Origin: CAYMUR01 sp964393615
GTDB lineage: Bacteria; Planctomycetota; Planctomycetia; Pirellulales; Pirellulaceae
Assembly (NCBI GenBank): GCA_964393615.1
Contig: CAYMUR010000002.1
Location: forward strand, 62,001 to 126,000
Length of the DNA: 64,000 nucleotides
Direction of reading: 5' to 3'
The position numbers were made by a program, and so were the translations under genes. Positions 44,801 to 53,801 of this stretch are shown piece by piece. Positions within the stretch are counted from its first letter, which is position 1. Every line of letters begins with the position of its first letter. The notes beneath the pieces were generated by a model. The model was given only the letters and a program-made list of their open reading frames with translations. It ran no database searches and had not been told where the DNA came from.

Positions 44801-47746
44801 ATGTTGCACTTTTCATTTAATCGATCTGTCTTCTTACAGAGGATGTGTTTTCTTGGCCTGTTACTATTGGGGACTATCTTGATTCAAAGTAGTAATGGTC
44901 AGGAAGCGGAACAGGTGCACAGTCCACTTTCTCCAGAAGCATCGCTAGAACACATTCTCGTGTCTCCCGGATTACGTGTGGAGATTGTGGCACATGAACC
45001 GCAAGTCGTGGATCCGGTTGCAATGCGTTTTGATGAAGATGGCCGTCTATGGGTTGTTGAAATGCGTGATTATCCACGTGGACCACAAGAGGGTGAACGT
45101 CCCCGATCCCGAGTCTCGATTTTGAGAGACGAGGACACAGATGGTTATTTCGAAACAGCAACCGTTTTTGCTGACCATTTGTTGTTTGCTACGGGGATTC
45201 AGCCTTGGCAAGGTGGAGTCTTTGTGACTTTGGCAGGCCAAGTTGCCTACATGAAGGACACGACGGGTGACGACCGTGCGGACTTGGTGGAAACCTGGTA
45301 TACCGGATTTGCTGAGGCCAACCCTCAATTAAGGGCCAATCATCCTCGATGGGGATTGGACAATCACATATACATTGCCAATGGTTTACGAGGAGGAGCC
45401 ATTGCCGATGCCCAACGACCGAACCAGGAGCCTGTATCAATCAATGGTATGGATTTTCGCTTTGATCCGCGAACACGAAAGTTTGCCGCCATTTCAGGTG
45501 CAGGCCAGTTTGGGATGACTTTCGATGACTATGGCAACCGGTTTGTTTGTAGTAATCGCAATCCGGTGATGCATATTGTGATGGAAAATCGATACCTCGA
45601 AAAAAATCCTCACGTGACAGTTCCATCGTTAAGGCACGATGTTGCCAGCGCCGGAGCCGCGTCTCGTATTTATCCCATTGCGCGTTCTTGGACCACCTCC
45701 AATCTACATGGCGGACAGTTTACAGCGGCCTGTGGTGTCGAAGTGTATCGCGGTGGTGTGTTACCTCCAGAATTCTACGGGAATGTTTTTACTTGTGATC
45801 CAACAGGCCATCTGGTGCATTGTGAACGGATGCAGCCACACGGTGTCACCTTTACTTCACAACCCGCACGTGAAGGTGTCGAATTTTTTGCCTCCCGTGA
45901 CGAATGGTGTACTCCTGTGAATCTGGAAGTCGGTCCGGACGGGGCGTTGTATGTGGTTGATATTTATCGTGCGGTCATTGAACACCCGCAATGGATGCCG
46001 GTTGAGTTACGCGACCGGACCGACTTATACGAAGGAAACGATCGAGGGCGCATTTACCGAATCGTACCGACAAGTAGCGACAGCATTCAGCCAGCCCCTC
46101 AGCTTTCCACTGCTTCCAGTACATCACTTGTCGAAAATCTGTCTCATTCCAATGCTTGGTGGCGGGAGACTTCGGCTAGATTGCTAGTCGAACGCAATGA
46201 CAAAACAATGGGCCAGCGGCTACATCGCATGGTACAAGGACATGCATTACCCGTGGCCAGGATTCACGCATTATGGGTTCTGAGCGGCTTGGAGCTGGTT
46301 ACCGATGAGCTACTCCAAATTGCATTAGAAGATCAGGATCCACGTGTTATCGAACAAGCAATTGCTTTGGCGGAGGGCCGGCTCGATCAATCGGACCGGC
46401 TACGTGACCAAGTAAGACAATTGGGCCATTACAAGGATCCGCGGGTTCGTTACCGGGCTACGTTAGCGATGGCACCTTGCGAGATTGTTCTCCGTGAACA
46501 CAGCGACCAATGGGAATTGTGGGCTGTGTTGATTGCGGCTGGAAATCATGCAGGAGATATTCTAGAAAACTGGCTGGTGGGACAGGATAACATTCCTCCA
46601 AACTCAGCTGTCCAGGTGTCAGATCCTCGACGCTGGATCACGGAGTTGGCTGGTTTGGCGGCCGTATCGAATGAGGAACAGCAGTTACGGGCGGTGAAGG
46701 CTTTACTGGCGGGAGACAAGTTTCGTCGCGCAGGTTTGGCCAGATTGTTTGCCGAAGCGGCTCGACGTGGCACGTCACTGGAGGTGATTCGGGACGGCTT
46801 GCCGGAGAAACAACAAGCCGAATTGAACCACCTGTTGGATCAAGCCAGGAAGCTGGCATTGTCGCAGACTGAAATGGAAGAAACACGAGTCGATGCAATT
46901 GACTTGCTGGTATTTCACTCCGATGCAGGTCAGGTCCTGGCACGTCTTTCACAGGATGAATCTTCGACGGCTGTTCGATTAGCTGCTATCGATGCGTTGG
47001 CAACACGAACTGATTTGGAACCGTGGCGAGAAATATTGAGTCGGTTTCCTCTTGAATTACCGGCAGTACGCCGTCGCATGTTGGACGCTACTTTACTCCG
47101 CCCAGAGCGAGCTTTACTGTTGCTTGATGAAATTGAGGCAGGACGGATTCGTCATACCGAGTTGGAACAGGGACGGATAAACCTCTTGCTTCAGTATGGT
47201 AATGTGCAGGTCAAGGATCGTGCACAAAAACTGCTGGCTAATATTGTGACAACCGATCGTCAGGCAGTGCTGGCGGACTACCAAGCCGTATTAACGATGG
47301 ATTCCGATCCGCAACGTGGTCGACAAGTATTTAGCAAACAATGCGCTACGTGTCATCGGATTGACAATATAGGGGTGGACGTGGCGCCAGATATTTCGGA
47401 TTCCCGTACGAAGACAGCAGAACAGTATTTGGTTGATATCATTCAGCCAAATCGGGCGATTGATGCCAACTATGTGAATTACACCTTATATACTGAGGAT
47501 GGCCAAATTGTGAGTGGTATCGTGGCGACGGAGACATCCACTTTCGTGACATTGAAGCAAGCCGGAGGAAAAACGGCGACCTTCCGGCGTGAGGAGATCG
47601 AGCAGTTACGGTCTAATGGTGTATCTCTCATGCCAGAGGGTTTAGAAAAGCAAATTTCACACCAGCAGATGGCCGACTTGATTGCCTTCATTAAAAACTG
47701 GCGTTACCTTGATGGCCGTACGCCGCTTTCTAATACTGATCAGTAA
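44801..47746 (+). CDS. Propeller/HEAT/cytochrome c protein of the planctomycete membrane-bound dehydrogenase type
   Basis: 981 residues from the ATG at 44801, behind a TAAGGA site. A signal peptide (CFLGLLLLGTILIQSSNG) is followed by a beta-propeller of the sugar-dehydrogenase type, ~45-420 (DPVAMRFDEDGRLWVVEMRDYP, MDFRFDPRTRKFAAISGAGQFG, VGPDGALYVVDIYR). HEAT-like helices span ~430-820. The C-terminus holds a heme c site CATCH (848-852) with a likely axial Met in GVSLMPEGL. This domain set is nearly confined to planctomycetes and verrucomicrobia. Presumed periplasmic oxidation of a sugar or alcohol with transfer to the heme; the substrate is unknown. It follows the two giant surface proteins by ~250 bp. 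Confidence 0.92.
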   Translation: MLHFSFNRSVFLQRMCFLGLLLLGTILIQSSNGQEAEQVHSPLSPEASLEHILVSPGLRVEIVAHEPQVVDPVAMRFDEDGRLWVVEMRDYPRGPQEGERPRSRVSILRDEDTDGYFETATVFADHLLFATGIQPWQGGVFVTLAGQVAYMKDTTGDDRADLVETWYTGFAEANPQLRANHPRWGLDNHIYIANGLRGGAIADAQRPNQEPVSINGMDFRFDPRTRKFAAISGAGQFGMTFDDYGNRFVCSNRNPVMHIVMENRYLEKNPHVTVPSLRHDVASAGAASRIYPIARSWTTSNLHGGQFTAACGVEVYRGGVLPPEFYGNVFTCDPTGHLVHCERMQPHGVTFTSQPAREGVEFFASRDEWCTPVNLEVGPDGALYVVDIYRAVIEHPQWMPVELRDRTDLYEGNDRGRIYRIVPTSSDSIQPAPQLSTASSTSLVENLSHSNAWWRETSARLLVERNDKTMGQRLHRMVQGHALPVARIHALWVLSGLELVTDELLQIALEDQDPRVIEQAIALAEGRLDQSDRLRDQVRQLGHYKDPRVRYRATLAMAPCEIVLREHSDQWELWAVLIAAGNHAGDILENWLVGQDNIPPNSAVQVSDPRRWITELAGLAAVSNEEQQLRAVKALLAGDKFRRAGLARLFAEAARRGTSLEVIRDGLPEKQQAELNHLLDQARKLALSQTEMEETRVDAIDLLVFHSDAGQVLARLSQDESSTAVRLAAIDALATRTDLEPWREILSRFPLELPAVRRRMLDATLLRPERALLLLDEIEAGRIRHTELEQGRINLLLQYGNVQVKDRAQKLLANIVTTDRQAVLADYQAVLTMDSDPQRGRQVFSKQCATCHRIDNIGVDVAPDISDSRTKTAEQYLVDIIQPNRAIDANYVNYTLYTEDGQIVSGIVATETSTFVTLKQAGGKTATFRREEIEQLRSNGVSLMPEGLEKQISHQQMADLIAFIKNWRYLDGRTPLSNTDQ

Positions 47747-47824
47747 TTTGAATCAAGCGAGAATGAAAGTAGAATGTTGCTCGGAGTACGGCCCGTTATT
47801 TTGTCGATGAGAGAACATGAGTCT

Positions 47825-49531
47825 TCATGCTATACCACTGTCAATCGTAGCCTGTGTGGCAGCGCAACTTTCCGGCAGCAGCAAGTTGGAATTGAATAAC
47901 GGATTCGTGCGTTGTATGAGGATGGATTGTAGGCCATGTTGCCTTGCCGGTTCATCCGTCATGATACACTTAATTGTCTGCGGTTCGAGGTCCAGCCAGC
48001 TTTCGTTGTGAAGCATTTGCTCAACACGTTTGCTGACATTCAGTGTTTCCCCGACGTAAAGCGTCTGCTGTTGATTGCCAACGATGTAGACTCCTGGTTT
48101 GGCGTATTTTGTTGAAATGCGTTCGCTGAGTGGTACGGCACGAGGCAGTCTCCGGTGGAGCCAGTCTGGAAAATGATTCAATGCAAGCGTTTTGGCATTG
48201 CGGGCCCTCTTGCGGATTGATAACGCTGACCAACGGTACTCAAATGGACTGAAACCGGGAGCGTATTGTGCTGCAAATTGGTCGAACTGGGTGGCCAAAA
48301 CCGGTGAACAGAAGATTTCATCAATCGACATTCCGACATCCAGACTAAGCAAATGCATAGCGACTTCGCTTGCGGCTAAGTATGGGTCCAAATCGGAAAA
48401 TTTCAGTCGTTTTCCGCTGCGTTGTGTTTTGGGAAGCTTCCCAGATTTTCGAGTTCTCAATAACAGGCGGTTCCAGGTTGCCGCATCTCCTGGGATCGCC
48501 TTGTCGTGACAGGCGGTAACGAATTGTTTGTTTAATTCAGGGTCACACAAAATGACATCCGTTGATTGACCTTGGCTAGTATGGACGTACGCAGCGATAA
48601 TCTGTTTTTCCGTGTCTTTGTCCAGACGAGGCACTGGTCGGCCATTACGGAGTCGAAGTTTTCGCTTACCGCGTGCCGTGGATGGTGCACTTTGCAGAGG
48701 ATTGGCAGGACCGTCTAGTGAATCACCGACCCGGCATTTATTCAAGCGCGCATTGATGTTTGCTACATAGTCTTCTGATAATTCCAAACCCAACCATTGC
48801 CTGCCAAGCTTTTTGGCGACGGCCAAGGTGGTGCCACTTCCCGCAAAAGGATCTAGGACTAAATCGCTAGGATGGCTCGAGACGCGAATAATTCTTCCCA
48901 ACAGTTGTTCGGGCATCTGGCAACCATGAAAACCTTCACGCTCCTTGAACGTCCCTGCAACCCGTGCAAAGTACCACGTGTCGTGCATCGGATCGAACCC
49001 ATGAGACGGGGCATCCTGTGGCCGCAGGATCCAGGTATTGTCAGGAAGTCGGCCTTTGGAGTTGGCCCGGTTGTCTGCATAGACCAGTTGCCGGGCGGAC
49101 AAGACACGGACGGCCGGATTGTCACGGTTAAATGTGAAACAAGAAGGATCCTTGACAAAATGGAAAAGGTGGGTGTGTGAGCGACTGAAACCCTGGACAC
49201 AGTTTACGCCAAAAGTGTAGTACCAGACGACCCAACTGCGACAATGGAAGCCGATGTCGTCCTCGGCGATTACCTTCAACTGTGCTGCGTACTCGTCACC
49301 AATGGCTAACCAGAATGTGCCAGTCTGTGAGAGTGCTTTGTGCACTGCCGAAATCCATGTACGCGTCCATTTAAGATATTCGTCTCGAGAACGGTGGTCA
49401 TCGTACACGTCGTACTCGTATCCAATATTGAAAGGCGGATCAGCAAAAACTAAGTCCACGCTACCGGGTCGAATCTCCGTTAGCTTTTGGATACAGTCGC
49501 CTTGATAGATGTGATTGGCAGGCAGCGTCAC
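47825..49531 (-). CDS. DNA methyltransferase fused to a duplicated module and a GIY-YIG domain
   Basis: 568 residues from a GTG with GGGAGG 9 bp before it. Residues 1-265: beta-class DNA amino-methyltransferase, with catalytic DPPF (31-34, then NIGY) and SAM motif DPFAGSGTT (227-235), transferring a methyl group to adenine N6 or cytosine N4. Residues ~303-445: two copies, 79 residues apart, of an unrecognised module with S-x-D-x-I-x-C-x-P-x-L-x-x-Q-F (323-337 and 402-416). Residues 476-550: GIY-YIG domain with GVY (480-482), YVG (492-494), R502 and NPLFN (543-547). The metal-binding glutamate position reads Q535 (LQSILI), so nuclease activity may be lost. No separate restriction gene is adjacent. 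Confidence 0.88.
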   Translation of the reverse strand: MTLPANHIYQGDCIQKLTEIRPGSVDLVFADPPFNIGYEYDVYDDHRSRDEYLKWTRTWISAVHKALSQTGTFWLAIGDEYAAQLKVIAEDDIGFHCRSWVVWYYTFGVNCVQGFSRSHTHLFHFVKDPSCFTFNRDNPAVRVLSARQLVYADNRANSKGRLPDNTWILRPQDAPSHGFDPMHDTWYFARVAGTFKEREGFHGCQMPEQLLGRIIRVSSHPSDLVLDPFAGSGTTLAVAKKLGRQWLGLELSEDYVANINARLNKCRVGDSLDGPANPLQSAPSTARGKRKLRLRNGRPVPRLDKDTEKQIIAAYVHTSQGQSTDVILCDPELNKQFVTACHDKAIPGDAATWNRLLLRTRKSGKLPKTQRSGKRLKFSDLDPYLAASEVAMHLLSLDVGMSIDEIFCSPVLATQFDQFAAQYAPGFSPFEYRWSALSIRKRARNAKTLALNHFPDWLHRRLPRAVPLSERISTKYAKPGVYIVGNQQQTLYVGETLNVSKRVEQMLHNESWLDLEPQTIKCIMTDEPARQHGLQSILIQRTNPLFNSNLLLPESCAATQATIDSGIA

Positions 49532-49944
49532 CCGTGAAAACCTCCCTTTTCAATGTGGTGAGCTTGGCGCCCTGTAACGCTCGTAGCGTTAACGGGCATT
49601 TGTTGAAAAACGTTATTTCAGTATATAATTTGGACCAAGATCTGACGACTGGGTATGTATGGTGTGGGCGATGGATTAGAACGTTACTCCGTCCAAAATC
49701 GTGTCAGCAGCGGTCAACGGTCCATCTCAACGAGGATAGTCGTGGTTTGCTCGGTATCTCTTTTTCCACAACAGACTTTTGTCTGCCCTGTCGGGCTCTT
49801 GTAGCCACCCGTTGCATCACTGCTTGGAAGTGGAGATTGTACCTGGTAAACCTATTCGTTTTGACCAGATAACGTTGGCGAGGTCATTTCGTTTGGTCCT
49901 GTTGCAGGAAAATAGTCAAAAAACTCTCGTGAATGGGCGGCTGA
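49532..49944. other. Intergenic, upstream of the methyltransferase fusion gene
   Basis: About 410 bp with the hairpin at 49569-49597. A plus-strand frame at 49534-49872 has unnatural composition and is not supported. Confidence 0.5.
49569..49597 (-). promoter_or_regulatory. Hairpin in the leader of the methyltransferase fusion gene
   Basis: taacgct (49575-49581) and agcgtta (49585-49591) pair across a cgt loop; outer gccc and gggc (49569-49572, 49594-49597) add a second stem past a 2x2 mismatch. It lies 38 bp upstream of the GTG at 49531 and could be an operator or attenuator. No T-run follows on the minus strand. Confidence 0.4.
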
Positions 49945-50907
49945 TCAAGTGACTGCGGTTTGCATTTCTTGCTGATACCAATTTTCCAGGCGGCCCTCAT
50001 ATAATTGAGCCTGTGTGGTGAAATCGACCTCGACCATTTCCTGCCAGGCATTGCGTAACTGTGTGAATATTGGGCCGGGAGTACCATCGCCAATCAATTG
50101 CCCTTCAAAGCGGTTTACATGGATGGTGCTAAACGGCGTGGAGGTGCAAAATATTTCGTCGGCTTGCAAAGCTTCGTAACGCCCCAGGTTGCATTCACGG
50201 ACCTCGATGCCCAGTTGGTTTGCAAGTTTGATCACAGTCGCTCGGCTCACACCGAGCAGGATGTTACGTGGTTCGGGAGTTAACAGGATTCCGTCTCGTA
50301 CGATAAACAGATTCCAGCCAGGACCTTCAGCCAAAAATCCATCAGGATCCAGTAAGACTCCCCAGGTATCACCTGTTCTGGCTGCCTGCAGACCTGCCAT
50401 CTGGTAGTGCATCCGGCTTCGGGTTTTTGCTTTCGCATCGATCAGATGGGCGGGTAAAGCCTGCTGTGATACCACGACTAATTGGACACCTGAGCGAATT
50501 TTTTCTGCCATGCTTCCGAGCAGTGGTACGAGTGGCCAACAATTGACCGTGACGGTAGGAACTAGGCCTTGTGGAAAGACGGTGCGGTAAATTGGCAACG
50601 GGCCTCGTGAAACGTTGTGCATGATTTGCCAGTCTACATCATCTGGCTCGGTAGGTAGGTTGCGGTCAAGTATATCCATAGAGATTTGTTTCATCTCGTC
50701 CACACTCAGCCCACAATCGATTTCCAATAATCTGAGCGATGCGTACAAGCGTTGTAGATGTTCATCGAGGCAGAATAAATTGTGCTTGTAGGTACGTGTC
50801 ATTTCGAACGCCATATCTCCAAACATTAAAGCCGAATCAAAGATCGACACGCGCGCTTCTGATTCAGGAATGAAATTACCATTGAAATAGACGATGCGAT
50901 TTGCCAT
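49945..50907 (-). CDS. Class IV aminotransferase (branched-chain/D-amino acid type)
   Basis: 320 residues from the ATG at 50907 (a longer frame starts at 50946). It opens RIVYFNGNFIPESEARVSIFDSALMFGD, the usual first strands of fold type IV PLP enzymes. The PLP lysine lies in DAKAKTRSRMHYQMAG, and EGPGWNLFIVRDGILLTP and ILLGVSRATVIKLA bind the cofactor phosphate. The family transfers amino groups between branched-chain or D-amino acids and 2-oxoacids, or is a 4-amino-4-deoxychorismate lyase; these are hard to separate by eye. EGPGWN where active branched-chain enzymes have EGSxxN is a mild variation. Cytoplasmic; a single gene with ~410 bp behind it. Confidence 0.88.
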   Translation of the reverse strand: MANRIVYFNGNFIPESEARVSIFDSALMFGDMAFEMTRTYKHNLFCLDEHLQRLYASLRLLEIDCGLSVDEMKQISMDILDRNLPTEPDDVDWQIMHNVSRGPLPIYRTVFPQGLVPTVTVNCWPLVPLLGSMAEKIRSGVQLVVVSQQALPAHLIDAKAKTRSRMHYQMAGLQAARTGDTWGVLLDPDGFLAEGPGWNLFIVRDGILLTPEPRNILLGVSRATVIKLANQLGIEVRECNLGRYEALQADEIFCTSTPFSTIHVNRFEGQLIGDGTPGPIFTQLRNAWQEMVEVDFTTQAQLYEGRLENWYQQEMQTAVT

Positions 50908-51207
50908 TGTGACTTGTCTCTCAAAAAGGCCAGCGAAAAAATTCAATCTATGGTCTAAATATTGTGTACCGACAATATAGTGCTGCGGAAAAAATGATGC
51001 AAGGTTTTAGATCGAACTAAAAACAATAAGGGACGCTAGTCCGTCCAGATCCTGGGTGTTGATTCGAGCGTATGTGGTAGGGAACAGGTGATGCGGCGCG
51101 ACCTGGCCTAGCACCCGAGTCAGGTAAACGGTCTGTACTCGACACTCATAATCGGCAAGTCAATGGTTCAAGTCCCTTCAGGCCCACCATCTCGCTTACG
51201 TCAATAC
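50908..51207. other. Intergenic region holding a tRNA fragment
   Basis: 300 bp between the aminotransferase start and the sulfotransferase end, with the tRNA-Met 3' fragment at 51145-51189. The stretch 51020-51140 has no gene that I can see. Confidence 0.5.
51145..51189 (+). pseudogene. 3' fragment of a tRNA-Met (CAT) gene, with CCA
   Basis: The anticodon loop ctcataa (51145-51151, anticodon CAT at 51147-51149) is followed by tcggc, a 5-nt variable part, aatgg-ttcaagt-ccctt (T arm, one T/C mismatch), caggccc, A and CCA (51187-51189). That matches the 3' half of an elongator tRNA-Met. The sequence before the loop (cgaca) cannot pair with tcggc, and no 5' acceptor gggcctg is present at the right distance, so the gene is not intact. 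Integrases often recombine in tRNA genes and leave such 3' copies. Confidence 0.6.
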
Positions 51208-52182
51208 TCAATCCTTTTCAGGTGATGCGCTCTCAGTAGCCGCAGCAACACCTCGGACGCTCCCCCGCGGCTCCGTGAGCGGGAATTTATCGAACACGTC
51301 GCAACCTGCGAATCGTGGGGGCGTGGTTTCATCCTCTCCATAGATCCGGTCAAGGCCAAAGCGGGCCACAACTTGCAGTGCCTCCTCCCGAGCCCGCTCG
51401 GAAACCTCAACTTTCTCGGCCTTGCTGAAGTCTGAGGTACGGGATTTCTTGTTTATCGCGAGTTGCTGCGCAGAACTGGAAGGCTCCCCCAAAAAGCCAG
51501 TTAATCTCTCTAGTTCCTGGGCTGGGTCCGATAGAATGTCTTCGTAGGCAATCAGAAATGCAGTGGAGCTATCCAGTTCCCTAAGGGGTACCAGATTTAG
51601 AATAGCCCACGCTGCCACCTGTTGCCCGAAGGGGGTTTCCATCGTTTCGAAAAACGCCACATCTTCGTTGGAAAAATGCGCACCAATCAACCCGGAGTCT
51701 GGAAGAATCTCTCTTGGGCTAATCGGCCATCCACATTGCAGTTGCGACTTCGCCACCCGGAACGGATGCCGCAGTAAGAATACCAACTTCAGGGCCGGGA
51801 AGTTTTCCTTCATCCAAGCTAGGAAAAGGTTAGCCCGAATCGCCTTGATGAGACGTTTCTTAGGACGAAAGAGCCGTAGGTCATTGTCCTGGTCGATCCA
51901 ATCATTCGAGATCTTGCCAGCAATCAACGATTCCACCGCCTCGAAACGGTCCGGCTTCATTTCGAATCTTCCGATATGTTCGAATCGTTGAAAGACAGAG
52001 AACTCCTTCACCTGTTTTGGATGGAAGGGCTCAAAAAACACTCGGTGCGGTGCGGTGGAGGAAATCACATTCTGCACCCATGTGGAACCACTGCGAGCAG
52101 ACGAAGCCAGCAATATGGTTTCCTTCTCGCCAGGGGGATCGAAATAGAGCGATTTCGCCAGGGTTTCCAGTTTTCGTTTCAT
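51208..52182 (-). CDS. Sulfotransferase family protein
   Basis: 324 residues. The PAPS 5'-phosphosulfate loop is SSARSGSTWVQNVIS (residues ~27-41) and the 3'-phosphate site is FLLRHPFRVAKSQLQ. The protein would transfer sulfate to a carbohydrate or another hydroxyl acceptor; no signal peptide is visible, so cytoplasmic. The C-terminus is rich in Pro, Arg and Glu (FAGCDVFDKFPLTEPRGS). The gene looks more GC-rich than its neighbours by eye and ends 18 bp from the tRNA-Met 3' fragment, which together suggest acquisition by transfer. It lies between the aminotransferase and recA without an operon link. Confidence 0.85.
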   Translation of the reverse strand: MKRKLETLAKSLYFDPPGEKETILLASSARSGSTWVQNVISSTAPHRVFFEPFHPKQVKEFSVFQRFEHIGRFEMKPDRFEAVESLIAGKISNDWIDQDNDLRLFRPKKRLIKAIRANLFLAWMKENFPALKLVFLLRHPFRVAKSQLQCGWPISPREILPDSGLIGAHFSNEDVAFFETMETPFGQQVAAWAILNLVPLRELDSSTAFLIAYEDILSDPAQELERLTGFLGEPSSSAQQLAINKKSRTSDFSKAEKVEVSERAREEALQVVARFGLDRIYGEDETTPPRFAGCDVFDKFPLTEPRGSVRGVAAATESASPEKD

Positions 52183-52559
52183 AACTAAATGTTGATTAAC
52201 GTATAGCGGGCCGGTGGCATAAGCTGAAAGTTTTGGTCAATCTGTTACCCACTTGTTCACCGACGGGCCTTAGGGTGCCGCGATAGGCATTCGCAGTTTC
52301 GGCCCGATTGCCTGGATAACACAGTGATTTACCAGGCTTGTGTTAACCAACAAGCCGATTTTGTCCATGGATTTCGACGAGGCATGAATCGCAGTAGTGT
52401 ACCTTCTGGGGCAGCCGAACCACGCCATTCGCTTGGTCACGAAGAAGGGTCGTTTTTTGCGTTGGCATGCATCGCAATTTTGTTGGCATGCATCGCAATT
52501 TTTTTGTGAGCAGGTCTATAATAGCGCCGTACAGGATAGATCCTGCTACTCGTAAGTTT
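52183..52559. other. Intergenic between sulfotransferase and recA
   Basis: About 377 bp without a convincing gene. It contains the 21-bp tandem doublet at 52461-52502. Confidence 0.5.
52461..52502. repeat. Perfect tandem doublet, 21-bp unit
   Basis: The unit at 52461-52481 (beginning gttggcatgcatcgc) is repeated without mismatch at 52482-52502. Exactly two copies, followed by a T-run. Confidence 0.95.
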
Positions 52560-53801
52560 TTACTCGGGCGCGGTTGAGTTTTCGGTATGCCCTGTGGCGG
52601 AGAGGACTTTTTCACGAATCACTTGTGTGATGTCGGGATTTTCTCGCAGGAACGTGCGTGCTTTCTCTTTTCCTTGTCCCAGATGCGATTCGCCATAGCG
52701 GAACCAGGAGCCACTACGGGTGATGATTTTGTGGGTGACCCCCAAATCGAGAATGTCCCCTTCGTAGCTAATGCCTCGATCATGCATCATATCGAACTCG
52801 GCGATCTTGAATGGTGGAGCGACTTTGTTTTTGACTACTTTGGCTCGCACTCGCTGCCCTACAATATCCTCACCATCTTTCAATTGTCCGATACGGCGAA
52901 CGTCGATACGACAGGAACTGTAAAACTTTAATGCCCGACCACCGGGGGTTGTTTCTGGGCTACCGAACATCACTCCGATTTTTTCACGAATCTGGTTGAT
53001 AAAGATTACAGAGGTTTTACTTTTTGCGATGGCGCCTGTCAGTTTTCGCATGGATTGACTCATCAAACGGGCTTGAAGTCCAACGTGAGAGTCACCAATC
53101 TCGCCTTCTAACTCAGCTCGTGGCACTAATGCAGCTACCGAATCAATGACGATTACGTCGACTGCATTCGATTTGATCAGCATTTCGGTAATTTGCATGG
53201 CTTCTTCACCACTGCTCGGTTGACTGACCAGCAAGGATTCCAGTTCGACTCCCAGTTTTTTGGCCCAGCTGGGGTCTAATGCGTGTTCTGCATCCACAAA
53301 CGCTACGATACCGCCTTCTTTTTGTGCTTCGGCCACAATGTGCAATGCCAACGTTGTCTTACCACTTGATTCGGGACCAAAAATTTCCAGAATGCGACCA
53401 CGAGGTATCCCTGCACCGCCCAGTGCCAGATCAAGGGACAGGCTACCGGTTGGAATTCCTTCGATCACATGAAGCTTGTCCGAACCCAATGGCATAATGG
53501 CGCCTTCGCCAAATTGCTTTTCAATGTGTTGTAGCGCGGTCTTGAGTTGTGCGTTGTTTTTCATTTGTGAGACCGATGACTTCGACGAAGACGTTTCCTT
53601 TTTGGAACGGGTCCCATTGGATGCAACGCTTGTAGTACTGTTGGAATCGGTCTTGGTAGATTTTCTAGCCATACGGTTGCCTGCTGATTTTTCTGGGGGT
53701 GTACTGGATGAGGCTGAATTTACCTGCGCTGTTTTGGTAGATTGTGCTATTTTTTTCGGCGTGGCTAGAGGGGTGTTTTTTGTTGTTTTTGTGGCGACCA
53801 T
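52560..53801 (-). CDS. recA: RecA recombinase with long N-terminal extension
   Basis: 413 residues. The ATP-binding Walker A is GPESSGKTT (142-150), followed by VDAEHALDPSWAKKLGV, VIVIDSVAALVPRAELEGE, the loop TSVIFINQIREKIGVMFG and ETTPGGRALKFYSS. RecA forms filaments on single-stranded DNA, promoting strand exchange and SOS induction. The core starts near residue 80 (MKNNAQLKTALQHIEKQ), which is where typical RecA proteins begin. The preceding ~79 residues are Lys/Ser/Thr-rich and disordered-looking. AAAGGAG with a good gap before the ATG at 53801 supports the long form. The C-terminus lacks the usual acidic tail. thpR lies ~580 bp upstream on the same strand. Confidence 0.97.
   Translation of the reverse strand: MVATKTTKNTPLATPKKIAQSTKTAQVNSASSSTPPEKSAGNRMARKSTKTDSNSTTSVASNGTRSKKETSSSKSSVSQMKNNAQLKTALQHIEKQFGEGAIMPLGSDKLHVIEGIPTGSLSLDLALGGAGIPRGRILEIFGPESSGKTTLALHIVAEAQKEGGIVAFVDAEHALDPSWAKKLGVELESLLVSQPSSGEEAMQITEMLIKSNAVDVIVIDSVAALVPRAELEGEIGDSHVGLQARLMSQSMRKLTGAIAKSKTSVIFINQIREKIGVMFGSPETTPGGRALKFYSSCRIDVRRIGQLKDGEDIVGQRVRAKVVKNKVAPPFKIAEFDMMHDRGISYEGDILDLGVTHKIITRSGSWFRYGESHLGQGKEKARTFLRENPDITQVIREKVLSATGHTENSTAPE

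Noticed and set aside
49534..49872. 112-codon plus-strand frame upstream of the methyltransferase
   Set aside because: Overlaps the leader hairpin, has no ribosome site and unnatural composition.
50947..51189. Intact tRNA gene
   Set aside because: The 3' half fits tRNA-Met, but no 5' acceptor strand or anticodon stem partner is present.
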